Part shown: positions 43,236 to 53,772 of the stretch, piece after piece | Layout of the letters: every line of letters starts with the position of its first letter | Position numbering within the stretch: position 1 is the first letter of the stretch | Source: Puccinellia tenuiflora | Taxonomy: Eukaryota > Streptophyta > Magnoliopsida > Poales > Poaceae | NCBI GenBank assembly: GCA_012064385.1 | Contig: QRDG01000395.1 | Location: 124,001 to 188,000, forward strand | DNA: 64,000 nucleotides | Direction of reading: 5' to 3' | Position numbers and translations under genes: made by a program | Notes under the pieces: generated by a model | The model's database searches: none | What the model was told of the DNA's origin: nothing | The model's input: the letters and a program-made list of their open reading frames with translations, nothing else

Positions 43236-44864
43236 CACTACTAGGAAAAGGGCTATTAGTGGCGCACCAAATTGGATTTCTGTGGCGCATCCTGAAAACA
43301 GGTGGATGCGCCACAGAAACGTCGCCACTAAAATATATTTTTGTGGCGCACGCCCGCGGTGCGCCACAGAAATGCCAAGATTCTGTGGCGCACCCAGAAC
43401 CGTGCGCCACAGAAATATTTCAGTGGCGCACCCACCACCATGCGCCACAGAATTTTTTTTTGAATTTCAAAAAAAAAGGCGGCCAGATCTAGATCTAGCC
43501 GCCGGAATTTCGCCGGAATTTTGTCGGAGCTCGTCGGAGGCCGTGTTGCCGTGGGTGGAGGAGGGGGTCGCCGGAGGTGGGTGGGTGGAGGATGGGGGTC
43601 GCCGGAGATGGTGGAGGAGGAGAAGGATGTCGCCGGAGATGGAGGTGGAGGTGGAGGAGGAGGTCGCCGGGGTGGTGGAGGAGGTCGCCGGAGGTGGAGG
43701 TGGAGGAGGAGGAGGAGGTCGCTGGGGTGGTGGAGGAGGTCGCCGGAGGTGGAGGTGGAGGTCGCCGGAGGTGGAGGTCGCCGGGGTGGTGGAGGAGGTC
43801 GCCGGAGGTGGTGGTGGAGGAGGAGGTCGCCGGAGGTGGTGGAGGAGGAGGAGGTCACCGGAGGTGGTGGAGGAGGAGGAGGATGTCGCCGGAGGTGGTG
43901 GAGGAGGAGGAGGTCGCCGGGGTTGAATTGAGAAGGAGGAGGGAGGAGAAGGGGAGAGGAGAAGTGGAGGAGAGGAGAAGGAGGAGGAGTAAATGAGAGG
44001 AGAGAAGGAGAAAAGAGAGGGAGAAGGGGGCGCCGGCGGGATTCAAAATTCGAATCCCGTCCAACAATTCTGTGGCGCATGGGCTAGATATGCGCCACAG
44101 AATTTATTCCCCAATTTTTTTGATTTTGCAGGAAAATTTCTTCAAACGGCCATAACTTTTTTTTCTTTTCGAATTTTGAGAATCTGAGAAAAGTCCAACC
44201 GGGTAAACCTTCCCAACATCTAAAAGGATTTTATTTTTTTGACTTATTTCTCTAGTTTTTTTTTTTGAGATATTGAACGCATTTTTCGACGTCGTATGCA
44301 AAAGTTATGGCCGTTTTAATATTTTTTCACCTACTTTTGGAAAAAATGTCAAAATGTGTATTTTTAATTTTCCTAACAACTAGACCCTAAACCTTCCCTA
44401 CATCTAAAGGATTTTATTTTTGAATTTTTTATCATTTTCTTTCACTTAGTGCAAAATTGAAAAGGCGATCCACGTGGAGGGGTGTGATCTGATTTCAACA
44501 TTTCTGTGGCGCACGGTACCCCATGCACCACAGAAAGTACTATTTGTGTGGCGCATATGACCTAATGCGCCACAGAAATAGCACTTTTCTGTGGCGCATC
44601 TGCCAGCATGCGCCACAGAATAAGCACAGAAGGTTGAGATCAAATAATTGGTGGCGGGCCCCACCATATTTCTGTGGCGCATCCGACCCCATGCGCCACA
44701 GAATGCTGTCATTCAGTGGCGCATTAGGAAAAGATGCGCCACAGAAAGGGCCAGAATTCTGTGGCGCACCAGCTGCCGTGCGCCACTGAATATATTCTGT
44801 GGCGCATGGCAATATTGGTGCGCCACAGAAAGTGATTCCATCTATAGCCACTTTCCTAGTAGTG
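43236..44864. mobile_element. Non-autonomous CACTA (1629 bp) in the outer copia LTR
   Basis: The ends CACTACTAGGAAAAGGGCTA (left) and, on the minus strand, CACTACTAGGAAAGTGGCTA (right) are flanked by the duplication TTG (43233-43235 and 44865-44867). Subterminal TGTGGCGCA / TGCGCCACAGA pairs fill both ends. The interior holds a GGA-rich minisatellite and an AT-rich stretch; no transposase is present. Large open frames across it in several frames come from the repeats. Confidence 0.94.
43545..43925 (+). repeat. G-rich minisatellite, (GTCGCCGGAGGTGGTGGAGG)-like units
   Basis: About 20 imperfect units of GTCGCCGGAGGTGG with GGAGGAGGA spacers of variable length. It is strongly asymmetric, with G-rich plus strand and C-rich minus strand, and codes glycine/valine/glutamate-rich or proline-rich peptides by composition only. 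Confidence 0.9.
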
Positions 44865-45464
44865 TTGGAGAAGAAAACCAAGAGAGAAAAATGGAAGAAG
44901 AGGAAGAAGTTAAAGGAAGAAGCTGGAGATCAAGCACGGGCCCTACCCACAAGGTTGTGAAGTTCAGATCCACTACCTTGTCTCCTTCAAGTTGTGATTC
45001 CACCATCTTTGGTGAGATTGTTCCAATCCCCATCTCTTGTGCCCCAAATCTTGTTGTTGAGATCCTCTAGTGCTCTCTAGAGAAGAACCTGTTGTATCCC
45101 ACATTCATAATAGTGGAAGAGATTTGGGTGGCTTCGGCCCGTGGTTTTTCCTCTCAAGTTGAGAGAGTTTTCCACGTAAAAGGATTGTTGTCCCTGTGTG
45201 TGTTCATTTGCTACTGCAGTACTCAGTTCAGAACGTCCGCACTGGAGAGCAGACATTGGCTCGTTGAGCGTCTGTCCAAGTGCGAACACATTTTCCACCT
45301 TACATGCCGATGCATAGTTTCCTTCCGACACGAGCAACGATCCATGAGTTAGTACACAAGTGGTGCTGAAGTTTACATCTTATTCCGCTGCATATTTTCA
45401 GATCACGTTGATAGTGTGCTAATCTCCATTAAGGGTTAATTGGATCTCTCCAGTTTTCCCAACA
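44865..45464 (+). repeat. 5' LTR of the outer copia, last piece
   Basis: It runs from the TTG duplication to CCCAACA at 45464, four bases before the primer site TGGTATCAGAGC (45468-45479). It includes TTTTCCACG and GTTTCC stretches typical of copia R-U5. Confidence 0.8.
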
Positions 45465-45508
45465 GAGTGGTATCAGAGCTCAAGGTTGCTCAGAGGTTGC
45501 TGCTCACA

Positions 45509-46447
45509 ATGGCTTTGGAAGAAAGCGCCACCACGAGTGGCATGATAAAACTTGATTCTTCCAATTTCTCATTATGGAAGCCCATGATGGAAGACATCCT
45601 TTATTGCAAGGATTTGTATGAGCCAATTGTGAAAGACAAGATACCGACAGGTGTCACGGAAGAAGATTGGAGAGTGCTGAACAGAAAGGCAGTAGGTATG
45701 ATTCGATTGTACATCAACCACAATATATTCCACCATGTTGCAAATGACACAAATGCGTATGAGATGTGGCAGAAGTTGGAGTCAATGTATGAGAGGAAAA
45801 CAACTATGAACAAGGCTTCGGTAATCAAAAGGCTTGCAAAGATTGATTACCAAGATGGCAGCAGTGTGACTGAACACTTGAATGTTTTTCAGTGCCATAT
45901 AAATCAACTTTTAGCCATGAAGATCAACTTCGAGGATGAGGTGCAAGCATTGTTGCTGCTCAGTTCCATGCCCGACAGTTGGAACACGCTTATTGTGTCC
46001 ATTAGCAATTCAGCTCAGGACGGGAAGCTGGCTTTGGAGATGGTGAAGAATAGCAAGCTGAATGAAGAAGCCAGAAAGAAGGAAAAAGGCGATGACTCTT
46101 CTTATGATGCGTATGTGGCTGATTCCCATGGTAGGAGTGAAAACCGTGGACGTGGCCATGCCAGATTTCAGCAAGGCAAAGATAAATCCAAGGGGAGATT
46201 AAAGTCAAAACAGAAAAAAAAAATCACTTGCTTTTACTGTGGAAAACCGAATCACGTAAAGAGCGAATGCAGAAAATACAAGAAGGATCTTGCAGAGGGA
46301 AAGGTTGCAAACAAGAACGAGCAAAAGGCCGAGAATGGTGCCGCCATGACTGCAAAATGTGAGGTAGGTGAAAATTATCCAGTCAATGAAGATGAAGAAT
46401 GCTATGGTGATGTTCGTGATGATGCCATAAGTTGGGTTGTGGATTAA
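45509..46447 (+). CDS. Copia gag with zinc knuckle
   Basis: The capsid-type protein packages element RNA. The ATG at 45509 follows the primer site by 30 bp. The UBN2-type gag domain covers residues ~15-215 (KLDSSNFSLWKPMMEDIL, SVTEHLNVFQCHINQLLAMK), a basic linker follows, then the zinc knuckle CFYCGKPNHVKSEC near residue 245. It ends at TAA 46445-46447, which falls at the protease active-site triplet (WVVD, stop, G), so pol is cut off from gag here. Confidence 0.92.
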   Translation: MALEESATTSGMIKLDSSNFSLWKPMMEDILYCKDLYEPIVKDKIPTGVTEEDWRVLNRKAVGMIRLYINHNIFHHVANDTNAYEMWQKLESMYERKTTMNKASVIKRLAKIDYQDGSSVTEHLNVFQCHINQLLAMKINFEDEVQALLLLSSMPDSWNTLIVSISNSAQDGKLALEMVKNSKLNEEARKKEKGDDSSYDAYVADSHGRSENRGRGHARFQQGKDKSKGRLKSKQKKKITCFYCGKPNHVKSECRKYKKDLAEGKVANKNEQKAENGAAMTAKCEVGENYPVNEDEECYGDVRDDAISWVVD

Positions 46448-47313
46448 GGTGAGTCCTTCCACATTACATCACACAAGGAGTATTTCATGTCCTAGACTAG
46501 CGGTGTCACCAGTCAGGTGAGGATGGGAAACAGCGGTTCGCCAACCATTGTTGGCAAGGGCACTATATGCATTGAGACTTCCACCGGTTGCAGTTTGGTG
46601 ATCAATGATGTGAGGCATGTTCTCAATATACAGCCGAATCTGTTGTCAGCGGACAAGCTTGATTACATTTGCCATGAGAGTTATTTTGGTGATGGAAAAA
46701 GGAAGCTCACCAAAGGCTCTTTGATCGCGGCTCGAGGAAGTAAGCAAGGGTGTCTTGATGTGACTAAAATCAAGCTATGGAATGGTGTGTTGAACGTCGC
46801 CGAGAATGACACTTCGGCTGAGTTGTGGCACAAGAGGCTTGGGCATATGAGTGAGAAGGGCATGCACGCTCTTGCTCGCATGGAGTACCTCCCTGAGTTG
46901 AAAGGTATAACCTTGAAACCCAGTGAACATTGTTTTGCTGGCAAACAACATAGGGTTGCATTTCGTACACATCCGCCACGACGTGCGGAAAATGTTCTTG
47001 ATATAGTTCACACTGATGTTTTCTCCATGACCAAAATATCCATCAGTGGAGCATTATACTTTGTGAAATTCATTGATGAAGAGCCCAGAAAGATTTTTCT
47101 GTATGTGTTGAAAAACAAGTGGCAGGTGCTTGGCGTCTTCAAGGAATTCCATGCCAAAGTTGAGAGAGAAACTGGCAGGAAGTTGAAGTGCGTCAGATCA
47201 GACAATGGTGGTGAATACTGAGGTCCTTTTGAAAGGTATTGCAGAAACTATGGTATCAAACTTGAGAAGACTCCGCCAAAGACATTGTAGCTCAATGGTC
47301 TTGTAGATAGAAT
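46448..47313 (+). pseudogene. Copia protease remnant and integrase, N-terminal part
   Basis: After the gag stop the frame continues through protease-like sequence, a second stop near 46495, and then GAG-pre-integrase (LWHKRLGHMSEKGMHALAR) and the integrase core (HTDVFSMTKISISGALYFVKF, VRSDNGGEY). Stops at 47219 and near 47288 and the CACTA insertion at 47314 end it. The zinc-binding cysteines are partly altered (HCFAGKQHR). Confidence 0.88.
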
Positions 47314-48947
47314 CACTACCACAGAAAGGGCTATCTGTAGCGCACCAAATTTGAATTCTGTGGCGCACCCCCAGGTTTGCCTGGTGCGCCACAAAATTTT
47401 CGCCACAAAAATTATTTCTGTGGCGCACCTCGGGCGTGCTCCACAGAAAGTTCAACTTTCTCTCTAACGGTGCTCGCGTTCTTGAGGAGCAATTCTTGAA
47501 CGTGAGATTCCATCAAGGCCGACATTAGCGAGCTCTGCGGCGTGTTAGCGTCTTCTCCACCACCATCATGACCATGTCTGTCGGCATCTCCTTCATCACG
47601 ATCATCTTGCCCGCCCTCGTCTTCAGGCGCAACATTTGCTGTCGGCGCTTGGTTGAAGCCTTCCATGAAACCGCGCCTGAGCAGGTGTTCCTCCAATTGT
47701 CCGGAATCAGGGTCGATCCATCTCACAAGTTTGCAACTTCGACACGGACATCGTATCTGGCGCCCGTTGCACCGACTCATTTCCGCCTTCGCTTCTTCCT
47801 TGTAGTTGTTGATTCGACTGGAGCTCATCTTGATGACCATGGTCGCCTACGCGGTATACATATAGAGTATGTTTTATTAATTAGAATTAATTAACCGCAA
47901 CATGCACACACACAAACAAGCTTCTCATGCGCGAAGTCGGAAAGTCGGAAATGTTCGACGAAAAAATTCGGCATGACTTCCCCTAAAAGTAGGACATATG
48001 GGTGGTGCAAAAATTTACCAAAATGGAAATGAATCAACATTTCGGCAAACATCCATGCACCTCGCCGGCGCAAACAACAACATGCAAAGATTCAATCAAA
48101 CCACACACACAAGTTTCATGCATAAACATCGATCGCCACGCCATATACGTGCAAATCGCCCGCCGACTAGTTTCCCATGCCTTTAACAAACATCCATACA
48201 CCAATACCCACCTAGTAGATCTAGACCCGTTGCCGAGACGTGACCGTGATCGATGAGAGAGAGTGTGTGGTGATGGAGAGAAAATAGTGGACAAAAAGAG
48301 AGGAGGAGAATATATATGGAGGCTCTCCCCAAGCCCTCACCAATTATATATCAAATAAAGTAAGTTCTAATAACAAATAATGGAGAATAGGATGGTCAAA
48401 ATGGCATGGGAGAGAGGAGGAGCTCGAGCTAGATGGGAGGATGAAGAAGGACACATGGGGAAAGGGTGGTGCACACCTTTTTGTAGATCTGGTGGCCAAC
48501 ATTCTATGGCGCATGGTGTTGGATGCGCCACAGAAAGTGGACATTCTGTGGAGCACCTTGCAGCGTGCGCCACAGAATGTCCACTTTCTGTGGAGCATCC
48601 AACACCATGCGCCACAGAATGTCGAGTTTCTGTGGCGCACGAGCCACGGTGCGCCACAGAATTTACCCAGATGGACTTTGGCTCAATGATTGCTCGTGGG
48701 ACCCACCGAAATTCTGTGGCGCATTATCTGTAATGCGCCACAGAAGTGTGCATTTTTGTGGCGCATCGGAAGCCATGCGCCACAGAATTTGTGCTTTCTG
48801 TGGCGCATGGGAAAATGATGCGCCACAGAAAGGCGAAAATTGCTGTGGCGCACCAGCATCCATGCGCCACAGAAATAATTCTGTGGCGCACCGATTAACG
48901 GTGCGCCACAGAGTGCCAACCTCCCTATAACCCTTTCTGTGGTAGTG
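47314..48947 (-). mobile_element. CACTA deletion derivative (1634 bp) in copia integrase
   Basis: The ends CACTACCACAGAAAGGGCTA (left) and minus-strand CACTACCACAGAAAGGGTTA (right) are flanked by the duplication AAT (47311-47313 and 48948-48950). Subterminal TGTGGCGCA / TGCGCCACAGA repeats are shared with the 43236-44864 element but the terminal repeats differ slightly, so the two are related subfamilies. The interior carries a TNP2 N-terminal fragment on the minus strand and AT-rich leader-like sequence (47900-48360). Confidence 0.94.
47412..47840 (-). pseudogene. TNP2 N-terminal fragment (transposase-associated domain)
   Basis: A 142-codon frame starts MVIKMSSSRIN and includes IRCPCRSCKLVRW and LEEHLLRRGFMEGF, the CPCxxC...HL..GF pattern of the domain at the N-terminus of TNP2 (compare residues 44-70 of the protein at 2504). 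The catalytic core is absent; the frame then runs into subterminal repeats. A shortened DNA-binding protein could be made. Confidence 0.8.
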
Positions 48948-48950
48948 AAT

Positions 48951-50307
48951 GAACAGGACTCTGACAGAGAGAGTTAGAGCCATGCTCTCTCATGCAAAAT
49001 TGCCTAATTGTTTTTGGGCTGAAGCATTGACTCATGCTATGTATGTACTAAACATGTCCCCCTCAGTTCCTCTTGCAGGTGATATTCCTCAGAGAGTTTG
49101 GTCAGGGAAGGTTGTATCACACAACAACTTGAAGGTCTTTGGGTGCAAAGCATTTGCGCACATCCCGAGAGATGAGAGAGCCAAGCTTGGTAGCAAGACA
49201 AAACAGTGCATCTATCTCAACAGTCCAAGCGATCAGTTTGGGTACATATTGTGGAATCCAGTCAAGAAGAAGACTGTGCGAAGCTGAGATATGGTGTTCA
49301 TTGAAGATGAAACAATAAAAGATATTGGTAAACCAGAGAAGCCGAAGACCACCACACCTGAGGTTGTCCTAGATCCAGTGAACCCTCCCCTAGTCCACGA
49401 CAATAGAAGCCGAAGACCACCACACCTGAGGTTGTCCTAGATCTAGTGAACCCTCCCCTAGTCCACGACAATCACGGGGGGGGGGGGGGGGGATGATGAT
49501 GATGCAACTGATCAAGGCAATACAAGTCAAGGACATGAACAACCATCTAATGAAGATGATGATGACAATCGTGGTGATGATAATCCACCTGATTCCCCAC
49601 CACTAGTGCAGCAATTGAGGAGAAGTGGAAGAGATCCCGTACCTTCCAGGAAGTATCCACCAAATCAATATGTGTTGATGACTAATGCAGCTTAGCCCTC
49701 ATGCTATGAGGAGGCAGTGTCTGACGAGCACAAGAATGAATGGTCGGAAGCCATGTAGGATGAGATGAAATCACTGTATGAGAATGACACTTTTGATTTG
49801 GTGTCTCTGACGAAGGGCAAGAAAGCACTCAAGAACAAGTGGGTGTACAGAGTGAAGACTGAAGAACACAGCTCACATCCAAGATACAAGGCAAGATTGG
49901 TTGTGAAAGGTTTCAGTCAGAAGAAGGGAATTGACTTCGATGAGATATTCTCTCCAGTGGTCAAGATGTCTTCGATCCGAGTTGTTCTTGGCATGGCTGC
50001 CACCATGGACTTGGAAATTGAACAACTTGATGTGAAGACAACATTCTTACATGGTGACCTAGAGGAGGAGATATACATGGAGCAGCCAGAAGGATTCATG
50101 GTTGCAGGCAAGGAGAACAAAGTGTGCATATTGAAGAAGAGCTTGTATGACTTGAAGCAAGCTCCTCGGCAGTGGTACAAGAAGTTCGAGTCATTCATGA
50201 CTGAGCTTGGATACCGTAAAGCACAACCTGATCATTGTGTGTTTACGAAGAGGTACGCCGAGGGTGACTTCATTATTCTCTAGCTATATATCGATGGAGA
50301 TTGGATT
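48951..50307 (+). pseudogene. Copia integrase end and reverse transcriptase, truncated
   Basis: Resumes with NRTLTERVRAMLSHAKLPN and the post-integrase segment (VFGCKAFAHIPRDERAKLG), a stop at 49285, a hinge with a tandem duplication and poly-G, then RT (KKALKNKWVYRVK, YKARLVVKGFSQKKGIDF, LDVKTTFLHGDL, LYDLKQAPRQWYKKF). Stops occur near 49693, 49756 and 50281. Sequence ends at the position just before the catalytic YVDD. Confidence 0.88.
49339..49492. repeat. 66-bp tandem duplication followed by a 17-bp poly-G run
   Basis: The segment GAAGCCGAAGACCACCACAC...GTCCACGACAAT occurs twice (about 49339-49403 and 49405-49472) and then 17 G at 49476-49492. The G run may be a slippage product or assembly-sensitive. 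Confidence 0.88.
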
Positions 50308-50634
50308 CAGTGCCATGGGGGGTGCGTGCCCACCCCCGGTCTAACCTCATTGTAAGCCATATAAATCCATTTTGAACTTGCTTTCCTAGTAGAACATGGA
50401 TTTCTGATGTACAAAAGTGGTTTCAAAATTTCGGGAAAATTTATTTTTTCCCAAAGTCAACGGTATGTTGACTTTACGCCCTAAAACTCAACACATGGTT
50501 GACTTTGATGAAAGAAATATTTTTTCAAAAATTTGTGACTACTTTTGTACACCAACAAACCACGTTCTACTAGGAAACCAAGCTCAAAATGAGTTTATAT
50601 GGCTTGCATTGAAGATAGATGGGGGGTGGGCACT
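50308..50634. mobile_element. Foldback / MITE-like element, ~327 bp
   Basis: The two halves are inverted copies of each other: left CAGTGCCATGGGGGGTG and TTTCCTAGTAGAACATGG, right complement TAGTGCCCACCCCCC and TTTCCTAGTAGAACGTGG, with arms of about 160 bp and ~80% identity. No coding. No clear target duplication, partly because its right end merges with the next LTR. Confidence 0.75.
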
Positions 50635-52070
50635 AATGACGTGGATCACACGTTCGCTAGGGAACCCAAAGAGGAAGGTCTGATGAAGTAAAGCAGCAGT
50701 TTCCCTGGATTACAAAACCAAGGTTATCGAATCCAGTAGGACATGGAGAAGGCTTAGCGAGGTGTCAACGACGCCATTTACGACAATTGACGTGGACCTG
50801 CACACAATCACAAACAATTACTTTGCCTCAACGAAACAGAGAGGTTGTTAATCTCTCCAGATTGCCAAACACAAAGGATTAATTGTGCAGATGTAAAATA
50901 TGATGAGAGTGAAATATGATCAGCGAGCAAATGATGATGAAATGCTATTAAAACGGTTGTAAACAATATAGGAAAATAGGACCGGGGTCCACATATCACA
51001 AGCGTTGTCTCTCCAAAAGATATACATGCTGGGTAAACAAATTACAGCATGGCAATTGACAGAATTGTGGGCGCACAGCAATGCCATCATAAAACAATAT
51101 AGTTCACCATTTCATCTAATATGGGCATTACGTCAAAATACATAGACCGATATCCAACTGCATCTATGACTAATAATCCACCCCGGGATCGCTATCCAGC
51201 ATGTCACCCAAAAGTATTAAGTTGCAAGCAACAGATCATTACAATAAGCAAAGTGCATAATGTAAGCAATGTAAATAACACAAGGAAATCACACCGCTGT
51301 TTTCTCCCTAGTGGCAACAGCACATCTCTAATCTTAATCGTTTCTGTCAACCCGAGCTGAGACAAAGAGAGGCATGAACCCACTATCTAGCATAAATACT
51401 CCCTCATACAACACTAATAATTAATTGGCCAAAGCATCCACTAGCATCGGAGAGCATGCAAGATCACAAATAAAACATAACACATAGATGAACAAAGTAA
51501 TGACTTCCACAATTCATCGAATCCATGCAAACACAATCATGTAGGAGTTACAGATAATATGATCTTGATCATGATAGGCAGCTCACAAGATCTAAACAAT
51601 GGAGTACAAGGAGGAGAGACAACCATCTAGCTACTGCTATGGACCCGTAGTCCCATGGTGGACTACTCACACATCACTCCGGAGGTAGGCATGGTGGTGT
51701 AGATGCCTCCGGTGTCGATTCCCCTCTCCGACAGGGTGCCGGGAAGAGCTGCAGAACCCTCCCGAACTAGGGTTGGTGATGGCGGCGGCCTCAGACGTCT
51801 TCTGGAAAATATGATCGGGTACTTAGGGTTTTCGGGTCGAAGACTAATTTATAGGCGAAGAGGCGACTCGAGGAGGCGAAGGAGTCGCCCAGGTGGGGCC
51901 CAGGCACGGCCTAGGGTGGGGCCGCGCCTGGGGGGCGTCTGGAGGCTCTGGCCTCCCCCTCCGGGCGTCCTTCTGGCTCCGTCTTCGTTTCAGCTGGGAA
52001 ATAAATCCCGTAAATTTTCAGCGCATTCCGAGAAACCTCCCAGAACAACTTTTCTGAAACAAAAGGACAG

Positions 52071-53616
52071 TGATACGTCTCCGACGTATCTATAATTTTT
52101 GATGTTCCATGCTTGATTATATATTAGTGCCACATGTTTTTACAATGTTTTTATATCATTTTGGCATAATTTATGGAACTAACCTATTAACAAGATGCCC
52201 AGTGCCAGTTCCTGTTTTCTGCTGTCTTTTTGTTTCAGAAAAGTTGTTCTGGGAAGTTTCTCGGATTGAGCTCAAAATTTACGGGAATTATTTCCAATAT
52301 GAAACGAAGACGGAACCCGAAGGACAGCCGGAGGGGAGGCACAGGGGCACCAGACGCCACCTGGCCGCGCCCCCTTGGCCGCGCTTGGGGCCCACCTAGT
52401 GGCCCTGGCCATCGTCTCGCGTCACCCCTTCGCCTATAATTCCCCTCTGACCTAAAACCAGAGGAGGAGCAATCACAATTTCCAGAATACGTGCGAGGCC
52501 GCCGCCATCTCAAACCCTAGTTCGGCGGGGTTCAGAAGCTCTTCATGGCACCCTGCCGGAGAGGGGAATCGACGCCGGAGGCATCTACATCACCATGCCT
52601 GCCTCCGGAGTGATGCGTGAGTAGTCCACCACGGGACTACGGGTCCATAGCAGTAGCTAGATGGTTGTCTCTCCTCCTTGTACTCCATTGCTTAGATCTT
52701 GTGAGCTGCCTATCATGATCAAGATCATCTATTTGGAATTGCTACATGATTGTGTTTGCATGGATCCGATGAATTGTGGAAGTCATTACTTTTGTTCAGC
52801 TATGTGTTTCATCTATGATCTTGCATGCTCTCCGATGCTAGTGGTTTCTTTGGCCGAGTAATTGTTAGTGTTGTATAAGGGAGTATTTATGCTATATAGT
52901 GGGTTCATGCCTCTCTTTGTCTGAGTCGGTGACAAGAACGGTTAAGGCTAGAGATGTGCTGTTGCCACTAGGGAGAAAACAGCGGTGTGATTGCTTCGTG
53001 TTATCTACATTGCTTACATGCACTTTGCTTATTGCAATGATCTGTTGCTTGCAACTTAATACTTTTGGGTAACATGCTGGATGGCGATCCCAGAGTGGAT
53101 TATTAGTCATAGATGCAGTTGGATGACTAATGCCCATATTAGATGAAGCGGTGAACTATATTATTTTATGATAGCCTTGTTGTGCGCCTACAATTCTGTC
53201 AATTGCCATGCTGTAATTTGTTTACCCATCATGTGTATCTTTTGGAGAGACACCTCTAGTGAACTGTGGACCCCGGTTCTATTTTCCTATATTGCTTAAA
53301 ACCGTTTTCATAGCTTTTCATCATCATTTGCTCGCTGGTCATATTTCATCATCATCATATTTACATCCACACATTTAATTCTTTGCATTTGGCAAGCCGG
53401 AGAGATTGACAACCTCTCTGTTTTATTGGGGCAAAGTAGTTTGTTGGTGATTGTGTGCAGGTCCATGTCAATAATCGGTAAACGGCGCCATTGACACCTT
53501 GCTAAGCCTTCTTCGAGTCCTACTGGATTCGATAACCTTGTTTTTGTAATCAAGGGAAAACTTCTTCTGTACTGCATCATACCTTCCTCTTGGGGTTTCC
53601 CAACAACACGCCATCA
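52071..53616 (+). mobile_element. Solo LTR (1546 bp) of the same gypsy family, antiparallel
   Basis: It begins TGATACGTCTCCGACG and ends CGCCATCA. Target duplication GACAG lies at 52066-52070 and 53617-53621. It sits on the plus strand in the middle of a minus-strand LTR of its own family, about 150 bp from that LTR's start. No internal domain is attached, so it is a solo LTR left by LTR-LTR recombination. Confidence 0.93.
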
Positions 53617-53772
53617 GACAGCAGAAAACAGGAACTGGCACTGCGCATCTTGTTAATAGGTTAGTTCCATAAATCATGGCAAAATAATATAAAAATATTA
53701 TAAAAACACGTGGCACTGATATATAATCAAGAATGGAACACCAAAAATTATAGATACGTCGGAGACGTATTA

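Larger units (their letters stand above)
17537..50307 (+). mobile_element. Outer copia retrotransposon, 3'-truncated, hosting three CACTA insertions
   Basis: The 5' LTR starts TGTTGGG at 17537 and ends CCCAACA at 45464, but is split into 17537-17678, 43162-43235 and 44865-45464 by two CACTA insertions (net LTR ~816 bp). The primer site TGGTATCAGAGC is at 45468. Gag, protease, integrase and the first part of reverse transcriptase follow in copia order (integrase before RT). The frame breaks off in RT at about 50307, just before the YVDD motif, at a foldback element; RNase H and the 3' LTR are missing. A third CACTA lies in the integrase region. Many stops show it is dead. Confidence 0.87.

Noticed and set aside
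43081..44080. Glycine- and proline-rich frames up to 281 codons
   Set aside because: They are translations of the minisatellite and subterminal repeats of a CACTA in different frames.
48344..48983. Frames with repeated CGAW/RHRM-type peptides
   Set aside because: Produced by the TGTGGCGCA / TGCGCCACAGA subterminal repeats.
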